Positions 45,735 through 54,660 are shown, numbered from the stretch's first letter. The stretch: 64,000 nucleotides of DNA from Moritella marina ATCC 15381 (GCF_008931805.1 NZ_CP044399.1:496001-560000), one strand, 5' to 3'. Notes: generated by a model not told the origin, from the letters alone. Translations and numbers: made by a program.

Positions 45735-47174
45735 CTAATTACATGATGAACTTAATTTACTCCTAGCGCATTTTGCTACTTTTAACGCATCTTTAAATTT
45801 TGTCTCATAAGGGTAAGCGTTGGCTAAACTCTGAAACGTTTCGATAGCTTTAGTGCTTTTCTTTTGATTGTGATAAGACCAGCCTTTTATTTCAGTGAGC
45901 CATACATCTGGACCAAACTTTTTCTCATACAAAGCTGCGTTATCAATGACATATTGATAGTTCTTTTTCTCAAACGCCGCTGAAACATGCTCTGACATTG
46001 TTTGTTTTGATGCCGCAACCTGATGTGTTTGATAGGTTAACTTACTTGCCAGTTGCTGCGAATATTGCTTAAACCCAGCTTTATTTAATGCTAATGAATA
46101 ACCATATTTAGCTTGTTGATAATCATCTGTATCTTCAGAAAGCGCTTTAAGGGCATGCTCAAAACTGCGTTTAGCTGTTAAAGGACGTTGTAGTTTATAC
46201 CACTGCCAACCTGCTAATATATGTTGTTGTGGGGTTAACTCGTTTATTTCACTCAGTAGCATCAAGCAATTTGTAGGCTGTGATTGGCATGTTTTAGTTA
46301 AAGCATCGGCCTGCGGGTTGGCTGCTAATTGGGTTAGAGTGGGATATTTTTTAATCCATTGTTTTTGTAGTTGGTCAAACTCTTGATGCCGCTCTAGCCC
46401 AGATAGACTCAATAATTTACCTTCAATTAGTTTTTGGCTATTTTTTCCTGCCCACTGACTGGCTTGATTAAACCAAGATAATGATGCGGTATAATTCTTT
46501 TCGTTTAGATACTGCCAAGCTAGTAACTCTGCGCCTTTGGAGTCCTTTTTCAATGTGACAGTCTTGGCAACGGTGTTTTTGTTATTCGGGTTATTTGATA
46601 GCGTTGCTAGCTGTACTTGGTAGCTTAGTTTCGCGTAGCTCTGCGCGTCATAGCCAGTGCTTTTTTTGTATTCAGTGAGTATGTTTGGCCATGCTGAATT
46701 TGAGGTCCAAGCCATCACTTTTTGTGTTGTACTTAGTGCATGAACGGGACAGTTTTGTTGAATATAGCGATATTCTTGTTGTGCTTTAGGACCGTAACCT
46801 GTGGCAATTTCGTTTTGTAAACTTAGCCATAACCATTGAATTCTTTGGCAACTACGCCATTGGGGGTTACTGCTAAGCAGTGTTTTTGCAGCTGGTGTGT
46901 TTTTTGTCTTTAGCGCTTTGGTTAGTGCAGAGAGATTAATTTGGTAGTTAATTTCATTGTTTAATTTGTCTGATAATGGGTGGCCCTTACCTGCTGTTCG
47001 AGCAGCATCAGCCCCTGCGTTATCGAGGATCCCCCATATTTTAGACTCATCAAAATTGGTGGTATTGTGCGATGTTACTTCGACTGTAATATGGTTGTTT
47101 AATAGTTCAATATTAGCGTCTTCAGCAGCTTGGCTTGGAAGCGTGATGAGTAATACGAGATATAGAAATTTCAT
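45735..47174 (-). CDS. Periplasmic TPR protein of the cellulose operon, BcsC/BcsK-like without a barrel
   Basis: The 479-residue protein has a signal peptide (1-16, cleavage near SQAAED) and is helical throughout, with TPR-like repeats (SKGAELLAWQYLNEKNYTAS; WYKLQRPLTAKRSFEHALKA; WLTEIKGWSYHNQKKSTKAI). It occupies the place of bcsC, last in the operon, and its ATG overlaps the bcsZ stop (ATGA). BcsC normally has over 1100 residues and ends in an outer-membrane barrel; here there is no barrel and no further gene. It may act like the TPR part of BcsC, or like BcsK of barrel-less bcs operons, with an outer-membrane partner encoded elsewhere. Confidence 0.75.
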   Translation of the reverse strand: MKFLYLVLLITLPSQAAEDANIELLNNHITVEVTSHNTTNFDESKIWGILDNAGADAARTAGKGHPLSDKLNNEINYQINLSALTKALKTKNTPAAKTLLSSNPQWRSCQRIQWLWLSLQNEIATGYGPKAQQEYRYIQQNCPVHALSTTQKVMAWTSNSAWPNILTEYKKSTGYDAQSYAKLSYQVQLATLSNNPNNKNTVAKTVTLKKDSKGAELLAWQYLNEKNYTASLSWFNQASQWAGKNSQKLIEGKLLSLSGLERHQEFDQLQKQWIKKYPTLTQLAANPQADALTKTCQSQPTNCLMLLSEINELTPQQHILAGWQWYKLQRPLTAKRSFEHALKALSEDTDDYQQAKYGYSLALNKAGFKQYSQQLASKLTYQTHQVAASKQTMSEHVSAAFEKKNYQYVIDNAALYEKKFGPDVWLTEIKGWSYHNQKKSTKAIETFQSLANAYPYETKFKDALKVAKCARSKLSSSCN

Positions 47175-48196
47175 TTGCAGAACCTCTCATGGAAAGCAAT
47201 ATGGGTAAATAAAGTTAAACTTGCTGAGTAATAGTCGTCTTGTAATTTCGGTAAGGGCAGTGTGTTACGATTTTTAATCTCTGATTGATTCATTTTCACT
47301 AGCGTTGCAATCGCATAAGCAGAGGTCGGTGGCGCATGATCTGCCATGCTATTATTGTTTATGTCTACCCAAGCGGTATTATTCTGTTGTAACCATTGCT
47401 GGTAATAACCATTGATTGGATGCTGGTACCCTGCCCAGATGAGGTATAGTGGAATTCGGTAGCTAGAGTAGCTAAATCGCGATGGAAATTGTTTTGCCGG
47501 AAGCCAGTCTGTACCATTAAATTCCAACCAGTCTGATGGTAATTGATATTGACCAAATTGATTCTTGCTGAGGATATCGCGACCGCTTTTACTTAATGCA
47601 GCCCATATCTTGCCTTGTTGAACAAAATCGTCCAATGCGGGATATACCCAATAAGCAGGGTTTATGACGGTTGATTTGTTATGCTGAAAACCTATTTTGG
47701 CTGGTAAAAGCGCATATTCATTATCGAGTTTAATAATGTGGTTGCTTGCTAATTCATCAATTATCTTTTGTGCTATTTGTAGATAGTTATTACCTGGCCA
47801 GCTTCGGTCTGCTTTTAATAATGCCCAAGCGATGAGAATATCCCCATCACTGGCATTATTTCGATCGGGAATGTGTGGTTGATTTGCTTGCCACTTCCAA
47901 TAAAACAATGCGTTATCAGTTCGTTGTAGATTACTTTCAGTCCAGTTCCATATCTTTTTAAAAGACTGATGGTCCCCAAAAAAATCAGCTAACAACAACC
48001 CATAACCTTGGCCTTCACTGTGACTTATATTGGCATTGCCATTATCCACAACACGACCATCTGGCGTAATGAACTGCTGTTTGAACATGTCCCATGAGCT
48101 TGAGTATTGCAATATATTACAGCCCTGTACTGTTATATTGGCACTGGCTTGAGCAGTGAAAATTAGACTGATTAAGAGTAGCTTGAAGCATCTCAT
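47171..48196 (-). CDS. bcsZ: Periplasmic endoglucanase BcsZ (GH8)
   Basis: About 341 residues with a signal peptide (MRCFKLLLISLIFTAQASA). GH8 motifs: VVDNGNANISHSEGQGYGLL with the acid Glu, and NNASDGDILIAWALLKAD with the catalytic Asp. BcsZ trims nascent cellulose and is needed for normal fibre export. I start at ATG 48196, which overlaps the bcsB stop as ATGA and gives a clean signal peptide; a longer start at 48250 would add a non-signal extension. Its own stop overlaps the next gene in the same ATGA way. Confidence 0.93.
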   Translation of the reverse strand: MRCFKLLLISLIFTAQASANITVQGCNILQYSSSWDMFKQQFITPDGRVVDNGNANISHSEGQGYGLLLADFFGDHQSFKKIWNWTESNLQRTDNALFYWKWQANQPHIPDRNNASDGDILIAWALLKADRSWPGNNYLQIAQKIIDELASNHIIKLDNEYALLPAKIGFQHNKSTVINPAYWVYPALDDFVQQGKIWAALSKSGRDILSKNQFGQYQLPSDWLEFNGTDWLPAKQFPSRFSYSSYRIPLYLIWAGYQHPINGYYQQWLQQNNTAWVDINNNSMADHAPPTSAYAIATLVKMNQSEIKNRNTLPLPKLQDDYYSASLTLFTHIAFHERFCK

Positions 48197-50286
48197 TTTC
48201 GTGCTCCTAATCGCTGTTGAAAAAGCAAACCTAGGGGTAATATTAGGCACAATATTAATAGCGGCATAAAGTATGGGTGGCTGATTAACCCTGCGCGGAG
48301 AAGCTGTAATTCATCACGGAAGCTGGATGGTTCAGGCATTATTAGTGCACTATTTACAGCGTTTTTATTGATTGATTCAGATGCCAGAAAATCTGCGATT
48401 TTATTGGTCATTTGCGTATTTCCATCCGCTTGAAAATATACTTTTAGTTCGCCTGTATCATGTTCTCGTACTGTTGAGGCGAATATCTTTGGCGTGCCCC
48501 TATCAATAGTTTGAGGTGACTTATAAAGTACTCGAGCATTGGCGTTATTGTCTTGGTTTGTTTCATGATGAGGTTGTTGCATCATATTGAGTAGATATGT
48601 ACGTAATCTATCAACTATATTACGCTCGACTTGAGTATTAGTTGTTGGCGTTATTGTCGGTTGGTTAGTCAGATTGAATATCAGGTTTACAGGTCTTGTT
48701 TGTTTACTGTTTGTGGTTAATAAAAGCGCGGGCATAGATTGGCGAGCTTGATGGGTGATAGCGCTAATTAGCTGCCAAATTTCGGTAAACCCTGATGTTG
48801 TCGGATAATTTAAACTTAATTGAGCATTACTGCCATCATCGTTCGTGATGATAAGTAATTCATTGGCATTGACTTGGTGTGAATTGCCTAATTGGTAGCG
48901 AACCCAAGCGCCGAGCTTAAGTGTCGATGTCGGGGATAAAGATAAGATATACGGACTGTACTCTAATTGCTGAGTTAGGTTAGCGGTATTATTCAGCCCT
49001 GTTACGGCGATGTTTATATGATTCATACCCGCTTTTAGTGTCGCCATCGGAAAGGTGAGGCGGTAGTGCTGGGTTGTTCGCCAGTAACTTGCACGAAGTG
49101 GCATACTATTAATGCGTTCTCCATTAACACGTAACACCATTTCAGCTTCACCAGGTGTCACTTTAGGGTGTGTTAACTGCAAGTTTAATTGCGCTATTTC
49201 GCCTTGATTGACGATAAAATTAGCCGGCATAATAAGCGGTACGACTAATGGCTCTGGACCAAATTCTTGTTGTGAGGTTAATGAATTGAGATGATATTGA
49301 TGTTCGTTTACCACCTTATTACTGATCTTAGTCGGTAGATTAGTCACTAAAAAATGGGCTTGTTTGGGTAACAAATTATTTGCCGTGGCAAAGTATTGGG
49401 CTGCAACCTTAACGTCACTTTCATTGATGCCCGAAATCACCAACACGTTATTGTTGCTTTGATATGGCGAAGTCGCAATAAATGGCCCAGTTATGGCGTT
49501 GATTAATTTATTTGGTAACCCGGTATGGTTTTTTAACTGTGCTTTGGTGCCATAGATAAGCTGTGTCTTACTTTTTAACTGATTGTTTTTAATGTGTTTT
49601 AATTTGTTGTAGCTCGATTGATAGTTAAATTTATATTTATCTGAGCCACTGCGCAGTGTCCAGCCTTGTACTAATAAACTGGCAATGGACAATGAAGTGT
49701 CACTATTTGTAGTGAATAAGCTATCAAGATTAATCGCCTTTGCATTGGCTTGGCCACTTTGAATTAAATGCATAAAGTTGGCTAATGTTGGCTGGGTATT
49801 ATTTTTTCTATAGCTTAATTCATAAAACGATTGCTTGGCGATGATCTCGGTGGATATTTCTTTATTTTGTCGGGCGTCATCAATTGAGCTAGGTAATTGA
49901 TGATGCACAGCGATGGTCAATTGGTTGTTCGTTTGTGTAAGTAGTTCTGGCGTAAGATTCACGGTAATTTGTTGCGTTCCCTTTTTAGGTGGTAACTTAA
50001 TATTGGCTAGTGGACTGTTATTTAAGTGTAACCAAACAGTCGAGTTTGTGACGTGTTCTGAATGACTTAGGGTAAGGTAAAGGCGCATTTTTTCGACGTT
50101 TTGATTCTCTAAAATAATCAAAGGAAGCGTTAATTTGTCCCATTGACCTTGCAGTTTAGCCGTTCTTTCAGCGGGCATAATATAGGTTAATGGCACTTTT
50201 ACTGTTGTTGATTTAGTGGTTTTTGTTTCAGCAAAGACAGTGAAAGATAAAATAAAACCAAGCAGAATGAGTATGAAATTTTTCAT
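48193..50286 (-). CDS. bcsB: Cellulose synthase regulatory subunit BcsB
   Basis: The 697-residue protein has a signal peptide (1-19), a long periplasmic part with alternating carbohydrate-binding and flavodoxin-like domains (LYLTLSHSEHVTNSTVWLHL; GEAEMVLRVNGERINSMPLR; MNHINIAVTGLNN) and a single C-terminal membrane helix (about 672-690, PLLILCLILPLGLLF) that packs on BcsA. It guides the glucan through the periplasm. The start overlaps the bcsA stop (ATGA). Length is within the BcsB range (about 700-800). Confidence 0.92.
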   Translation of the reverse strand: MKNFILILLGFILSFTVFAETKTTKSTTVKVPLTYIMPAERTAKLQGQWDKLTLPLIILENQNVEKMRLYLTLSHSEHVTNSTVWLHLNNSPLANIKLPPKKGTQQITVNLTPELLTQTNNQLTIAVHHQLPSSIDDARQNKEISTEIIAKQSFYELSYRKNNTQPTLANFMHLIQSGQANAKAINLDSLFTTNSDTSLSIASLLVQGWTLRSGSDKYKFNYQSSYNKLKHIKNNQLKSKTQLIYGTKAQLKNHTGLPNKLINAITGPFIATSPYQSNNNVLVISGINESDVKVAAQYFATANNLLPKQAHFLVTNLPTKISNKVVNEHQYHLNSLTSQQEFGPEPLVVPLIMPANFIVNQGEIAQLNLQLTHPKVTPGEAEMVLRVNGERINSMPLRASYWRTTQHYRLTFPMATLKAGMNHINIAVTGLNNTANLTQQLEYSPYILSLSPTSTLKLGAWVRYQLGNSHQVNANELLIITNDDGSNAQLSLNYPTTSGFTEIWQLISAITHQARQSMPALLLTTNSKQTRPVNLIFNLTNQPTITPTTNTQVERNIVDRLRTYLLNMMQQPHHETNQDNNANARVLYKSPQTIDRGTPKIFASTVREHDTGELKVYFQADGNTQMTNKIADFLASESINKNAVNSALIMPEPSSFRDELQLLRAGLISHPYFMPLLILCLILPLGLLFQQRLGARK

Positions 50287-52514
50287 TGGTAAGTATCCTG
50301 TTTAGTTGAGTTAACCACGGTGGTAGAGGTTTTTATCTTAGTTGTTAGCACGTTGTTTAAAGCCTGTGATGCACTACTAAATGCCAGTTGGAAGAAATGC
50401 GCGATAGACATTAAAATGCTTTTGCTGCGTTGCTCTTCAAGCTGACGTTGGCGCTGCCAAGGTTCGCTACGAGAATAAATTATTTGTGTAAAAGAATTTA
50501 GATTTTCTTCATTGCTATCAACTAATTGACAGTTAATCGTTTGCATTTCACCTTGTTCATGACCACTTCTGAATTGGATGTTGGTGGCGTGCGCTTGGTA
50601 CTTAGGTTTTCCATTGGCGGCAGCATGATTAATATCAATATAATAAATGAGATTAAGCTGCTGATCTTTAATAGGTAAATTTTGTGTTGAATTTAGCTGC
50701 AGCTGGAGGCCATGCACCGAGGCGTTACAAATTTTGGCAGTCAGTTCATGGCCATCAAATTTGACTAGTGCTGGAATATGGCAAGGTACACGCGGCTCAG
50801 AGCGGCGTTGCACTTTTTCGAGCATTGCACCTAAGCTCACCATACAAAGTAATAAATTGAGAGTGTTAAATATCACCACCACGGTTAGTTGACCTTGCTC
50901 GACAGGGTAGTTGTAAATACGGTGTATACCCCATATTTCAGCAACGATGATGATTGCGAGCAGGACAAGAAGAACTGGCGTTAAAGGTGAAAAGTGGGTC
51001 TGATTGGTTGTTTCACCTTTAGGTGTAACCGTAAAGCTGGGCTTTTTAGGGTTGATAATAACTGATAGGGTGGGTAAAAATAGATATAGCGATAACACTG
51101 TTTCGTAGAATTCTGAAAACAGAGTATTACGTGTTTTACCAAATAAGTGCTGATTTATGAGTATGCTAATAGCTAAATGAGGCACGGCAAAGATGAGGAA
51201 GTCGTTACCATTACCGACAAAAATTTGTAAATTAAATAACAGATAACATAAAGGCGCAATTAAGTAAGAAACACGAAATAAAGGAAATAGCCAGAATAAG
51301 GTTGAATTCAAATAACATAGTTTTTGAGGCCAGCTTAAGCCCTTTTTAAAGATAGGATTATTAAGCAGAAAAATTTGCACCATACCTTGACCCCAACGTG
51401 AACGTTGAGTGACATACGCACCGAAAGTATCAGGTGATAAACCAGCGATCATGGCTTTGTTTAGGTAAGCGCTATCCCAACCGCGAGCGTGAATATCCAG
51501 CGCGGTATCAGCATCTTCAGTAATTGTACGAGTCGATATACCACCAACTTCTAACAAAGCTTGTCTTCTAATGACGGCTGCCGAGCCACAAAAAAAACTG
51601 GCGTTCCAAAAGTCCATGCCAGAAAGGATACGGTTATAAAACATTTCATTCTCTGGTGCGACTTGTTCATCGATACCTAAATTTCGTTCTACGGGACCAG
51701 GGGTGGAGAAAAAGTGTGGTGTTTGCACAAAACCTAAGTTGGCTTGTTGCTGAAACATGCCGATGGTATTGAGCAAGAAGTCATTTGAAGGGACATGATC
51801 AGCATCTAAAATCAAAATGAGTTCGCTACTCGTATACTCAAGGGCATGATTGATATTACCTGCTTTAGCATGTTCATTTTTTGGACGAGTTAGGTAGTTC
51901 GCGCCTAATTTTAAACAGAGATCTTGTATACTGCTGGCTCGTTGTTGCGCAGCTCTTGCAGCCTTTCCATCTTCCTGTTGAATTTTTTGTGCAGTGCCGC
52001 CATCATCTAGCACCCATATTTTTACCTGACCTGGGTATTCTAGTTGCATTGCCGCTGAAATCGTTGGTGCGAGCACCCGAATAGATTCATCATAAGTTGG
52101 AATAAAGACATCTACAGTTGGCAGTGCAAGGGCTGTATTAATTGGTGTTATTTGTCTATTTTTTTGACGGACATTAACAAACATACCGAGTAGGTAAATA
52201 GTGATTCCGTAACATTCGGTGACCAGTAATAGCATCGCAAAGGGTAAATCAAAACTGCTTTCCCACGGCAGCGTATCTGAATATCGCCAGCCGATATAAC
52301 GCAGGGGAATAAAAGCACCGGTGATCAGTACGAGTAGATGAAGCAGTTTCTTGTCACTCGATTTACTGCCTAAAAGTACTAATAGAATCGCCCCTACGGA
52401 TAGCCAAAGGTGGGTTTCGCTAGTCACTTCAATCGCTGACAGTAGGATTAGTACACATAAGATTGAGCCGATAACGATCCACTTTAGTACGTTATATAGT
52501 TTGGATTTATTCAT
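50283..52514 (-). CDS. bcsA: Cellulose synthase catalytic subunit BcsA
   Basis: The 743-residue inner-membrane GT2 enzyme polymerises UDP-glucose. Catalytic motifs: VLDDGG (168-173), DAD (237-239), TED (332-334) and QRSRW (370-374). Membrane helices flank the GT domain, and a C-terminal PilZ domain (about 570-690) binds cyclic di-GMP: RRSEPR supplies the RxxxR (571-575), while the second motif is NASVHG (597-602), with Asn in place of the usual Asp of DxSxxG. The ATG follows directly on the TAA of the upstream lipoprotein gene. Translationally coupled first enzyme of the operon. Confidence 0.96.
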   Translation of the reverse strand: MNKSKLYNVLKWIVIGSILCVLILLSAIEVTSETHLWLSVGAILLVLLGSKSSDKKLLHLLVLITGAFIPLRYIGWRYSDTLPWESSFDLPFAMLLLVTECYGITIYLLGMFVNVRQKNRQITPINTALALPTVDVFIPTYDESIRVLAPTISAAMQLEYPGQVKIWVLDDGGTAQKIQQEDGKAARAAQQRASSIQDLCLKLGANYLTRPKNEHAKAGNINHALEYTSSELILILDADHVPSNDFLLNTIGMFQQQANLGFVQTPHFFSTPGPVERNLGIDEQVAPENEMFYNRILSGMDFWNASFFCGSAAVIRRQALLEVGGISTRTITEDADTALDIHARGWDSAYLNKAMIAGLSPDTFGAYVTQRSRWGQGMVQIFLLNNPIFKKGLSWPQKLCYLNSTLFWLFPLFRVSYLIAPLCYLLFNLQIFVGNGNDFLIFAVPHLAISILINQHLFGKTRNTLFSEFYETVLSLYLFLPTLSVIINPKKPSFTVTPKGETTNQTHFSPLTPVLLVLLAIIIVAEIWGIHRIYNYPVEQGQLTVVVIFNTLNLLLCMVSLGAMLEKVQRRSEPRVPCHIPALVKFDGHELTAKICNASVHGLQLQLNSTQNLPIKDQQLNLIYYIDINHAAANGKPKYQAHATNIQFRSGHEQGEMQTINCQLVDSNEENLNSFTQIIYSRSEPWQRQRQLEEQRSKSILMSIAHFFQLAFSSASQALNNVLTTKIKTSTTVVNSTKQDTYQ

Positions 52515-53059
52515 TTATAGCCTCTTGAAGTAAAAACTAGGTTTTAAGTTATTTAGCCACGCGGAATTGTCTGTAGAATTTCCTGCTGAGTTATCGGGAG
52601 TGCAATAATGGATAAATATTGATAACCATTCATTGTCTTTACGTGAGTATTGCCGTGTGTAGGTACAGGAGTCCCCGTTGGAAAATGTTTTTGTCCAAAG
52701 CTGGTAAGGGCCTAAAGCGTTATATTTATTTTGTGCTTGATCAGTTGGTATTTGAAACGCAAAAAACGCGGGTGGTTGCTTTATTGGATTGCCACTGATT
52801 ATTTGAACGATTAAATTTTCATTTTTCTGGTATGTGCTGTTTTCTAGCTCGGACCAAAACCACATATCTTCAGTTTGGCTTTGATTCTGCTGATAGCTTG
52901 TTATCACATTAGCCCCATCGGGGAAGATAGGTAGTTGATAGCTATGTACTACGACCGGGTCTGTCATTATGACAGGGTCGGCAAGCGTATTATTTTCCTG
53001 CAGGGTATTCTGACAGGCCGTTAGCGTTATAATTACATAGAAAAAAATAAGTATTTCAT
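52515..53059 (-). CDS. Putative lipoprotein heading the cellulose operon, frameshifted at a T7 run
   Basis: The open frame (150 residues from an ATG at 52967) has no signal. Upstream in the same frame are residues FYVIITLTACQNTLQENNTL, which contain a lipobox (LTAC). A proper start, ATG at 53059 with a strong AAGGAG box, gives MKYLFF and reaches the lipobox only if one T is added to a run of seven (plus-strand A7, 53041-53047). Restored, it is a lipoprotein precursor of about 181 residues. I do not recognise the family; the body has WFWSELENSTYQKNENLIVQ and two Cys (SCTYTRQY, IHYC). Its stop touches the bcsA ATG, so a role in cellulose export is likely. Confidence 0.7.
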
Positions 53060-53267
53060 GCTGTACTCCTTGATATTAAGAGATAAGCATAAAGTGAGCC
53101 ATGTTAATAAGGTGTGATATAGGTTGGTTTTTTTAGTTGTATTTAAAGGGTTGTTTTGTTGTGTTTTTGTTTTATTCTTGATTCCATTGTGTGATGAAGA
53201 GCGAATATTTGCAAAACTATTTGCATTTTAGGAATCGGAAATTGCAAATTGCAAATCTGTTTAGCCC
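53060..53267. other. bcs promoter region, repeated TTTGCAA motifs
   Basis: Upstream of the cellulose operon. Short repeated segments TTGCAAA, TTTGCAT and TTGCAAATTGCAAAT occur at about 53210-53257; they are AT-rich and might be binding sites, but no regulator is evident. No gene is visible. Confidence 0.35.
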
Positions 53268-53270
53268 ACA

Positions 53271-53309
53271 ACAAAAAGCCCCAATGCTGATCGCTCAACA
53301 ATTGGGGCT
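53271..53309 (-). terminator. Intrinsic terminator, minus strand
   Basis: AGCCCCAAT (53277-53285) and ATTGGGGCT (53301-53309) form a perfect 9-bp stem; on the minus strand TTTTTGTTGTGG follows. It is suited to end a transcript coming from the XRE gene to the right and marks the left border of the defence island. Confidence 0.85.
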
Positions 53310-53353
53310 AGGTATTCGGTGATCTTCAAGTTATGTCATGTTATGTGCTCGAG

Positions 53354-53492
53354 TAATAAAGATGTATACCAAATTAGCTCTGAACGCAGGTATTACAGCT
53401 CAGAAAACAAAGCTATAAATAATAAAGTAGTATACTAAGCTTAGGTTACTAGGAATACGCTAAATTTATTGAGTAATAAAGTTGTATACTAA
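53354..53492. repeat. Three 19-bp repeats (TAATAAAGnnGTATACnAA)
   Basis: Copies at 53354-53372, 53420-53438 and 53474-53492 share TAATAAAG, two variable bases, GTATAC, one variable base and AA. Start-to-start distances are 66 and 54 bp. The core GTATAC is itself palindromic. They lie between the terminator and the 3' end of the XRE gene, without any gene. They could be protein-binding iterons, operators or recombination sites. Confidence 0.8.
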
Positions 53493-53519
53493 AACGAAAG
53501 ATTTGGCATGTTCATAAGG

Positions 53520-53726
53520 TTAAGGCAGTAAATATTTAGCGTCACATTCTAAAACGTCTGCAATTTCATATAATTTCTCTAGAGTAATGTTTACTTCACC
53601 ACGCTCTATACGCCCTACGTAAGAACGATCAATATCCGCTAATAAGGCGAGCTTATCCTGAGATACGCCCATTTCCTTTCGTTTTGCTTTGATCTTTAAT
53701 CCAACACTAATAGCTAAGTCTTTCAT
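53520..53726 (-). CDS. XRE-family HTH regulator, controller-protein-like
   Basis: About 68 residues from ATG 53726; an in-frame GTG at 53759 would give 79. Almost the whole protein is a Cro/CI-type HTH: LKIKAKRKEMGVSQDKLALL, ADIDRSYVGRIERGEVNITL, EKLYEIADVLECDAKYLLP. The pattern matches C-proteins of restriction-modification systems and related small defence-island repressors. ATG 53726 lies inside a perfect 15-bp inverted repeat, probably its own operator. It is divergent from the 172-residue gene. Confidence 0.85.
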   Translation of the reverse strand: MKDLAISVGLKIKAKRKEMGVSQDKLALLADIDRSYVGRIERGEVNITLEKLYEIADVLECDAKYLLP

Positions 53727-53753
53727 TTTTAATCGTTCTAAAAATGAAAGACT
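53717..53753. promoter_or_regulatory. 15-bp inverted repeat over the XRE start: probable operator
   Basis: AGTCTTTCATTTTTA (53717-53731) is repeated inverted as TAAAAATGAAAGACT (53739-53753), 7 bases between. It covers the XRE ATG (53724-53726). The inner 9 bases TCATTTTTA on both sides also form the core of the inverted repeat at 54524-54559, which suggests one regulator recognises both. In RNA it could also form a start-codon hairpin. Confidence 0.65.
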
Positions 53754-53839
53754 ATCCACGCTTGTAACGATAAAAACAACGGATTATAATCCGCATTTAT
53801 TGTTGTGAAGTATTATCTAAAATATTAGGTCAAACTATA

Positions 53840-54358
53840 ATGTCAAAAAAAGCCTTGAAAGTTACACCGCTAATATATTCAGTTCTAATCAATGATGAAT
53901 TGGATCATTTTACCGTTAGCCAAATGAGAGATGCTTATTTGGCTAAGGTCTGTAGTGGTATAGATCAAAATGAAGCACGTAAAATTGTTTATAGACAGAT
54001 TCTAAGATTGCAAAAGTTAGGTATGTTGTCAAAGCAGACTTCGGATAACGTAAAAGAGCACTGTTACAATAAAACAGAGTTGTTTTATCAAGTTGGGCTA
54101 AGAACCAATAGAGCGAATAGTAAGAATGATGAAAAAGCTAATAATCCGCTCGAAGAGAGGTTAAGGCGATGCGAAGTCGACTTACTGACAAGCATTGCCG
54201 AGTCGGAAGAATACATGCGCTTGTATGAATCATTACCTGAATTAAAAGAACACCTAGAGTGTCAATACACGAAATCTCGTGAGTGTAGTTCTAAATTGCT
54301 TGGTCAAATAAAAGCGATTAAAAGTGTGATGTTACATCAAAGTAAAAATCACTTATGA
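53840..54358 (+). CDS. Unknown defence-island protein, wHTH-like N-terminus and helical C-terminus
   Basis: The 172-residue protein is not recognised. Residues about 5-60 look like a winged-helix or similar helical domain (DHFTVSQMRDAYLAKVCSGI, EARKIVYRQILRLQKLGMLS, ending as a typical wing). From about 95 it is highly charged and helical (EERLRRCEVDLLTSIAESEE, LPELKEHLECQYTKSRECSS), likely a coiled coil. No membrane segment. It is divergent from the XRE gene (113 bases between start codons) and flanked by two inverted repeats with a shared core. It may be a regulatory or accessory part of the adjacent system. Confidence 0.65.
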   Translation: MSKKALKVTPLIYSVLINDELDHFTVSQMRDAYLAKVCSGIDQNEARKIVYRQILRLQKLGMLSKQTSDNVKEHCYNKTELFYQVGLRTNRANSKNDEKANNPLEERLRRCEVDLLTSIAESEEYMRLYESLPELKEHLECQYTKSRECSSKLLGQIKAIKSVMLHQSKNHL

Positions 54359-54523
54359 GATTAAGGCGGAATATCGGGACAGGGGCGGATGTGCAGACTC
54401 TGTACTTTATTTTGATATTTCATCACTATAAATGTCTTTAAAAACACTATGAATGACGGCGAACAGTAAATTGTTCGTTTACTTAGTCAAAAGTGTTCAA
54501 TCATAAGGTTCCTGAATTTTTAG
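54359..54523. other. Short non-coding stretch after the 172-residue gene
   Basis: No gene or clear terminator seen between the 172-residue gene and the second inverted repeat. Confidence 0.4.
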
Positions 54524-54559
54524 TTTGATCATTTTTATCATAATGTAAAAATGATCAAA
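54524..54559. promoter_or_regulatory. 14-bp inverted repeat sharing the XRE operator core
   Basis: TTTGATCATTTTTA (54524-54537) is repeated inverted as TAAAAATGATCAAA (54546-54559), 8 bases between. TCATTTTTA / TAAAAATGA is identical to the inner arms at 53717-53753. It lies downstream of the convergent 172-residue and 484-residue genes, so besides an operator it could act as a bidirectional terminator, although no long T-run follows outside the stem. Confidence 0.55.
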
Positions 54560-54660
54560 CAAATATGAACATTTAAGGGTCTAATCATTTTATCTATTCA
54601 TTAGCCAGTTATTAAGCTGCCCTCAAAATAAAAAATGTTGTTAAACAAGGTGAATTGTTA

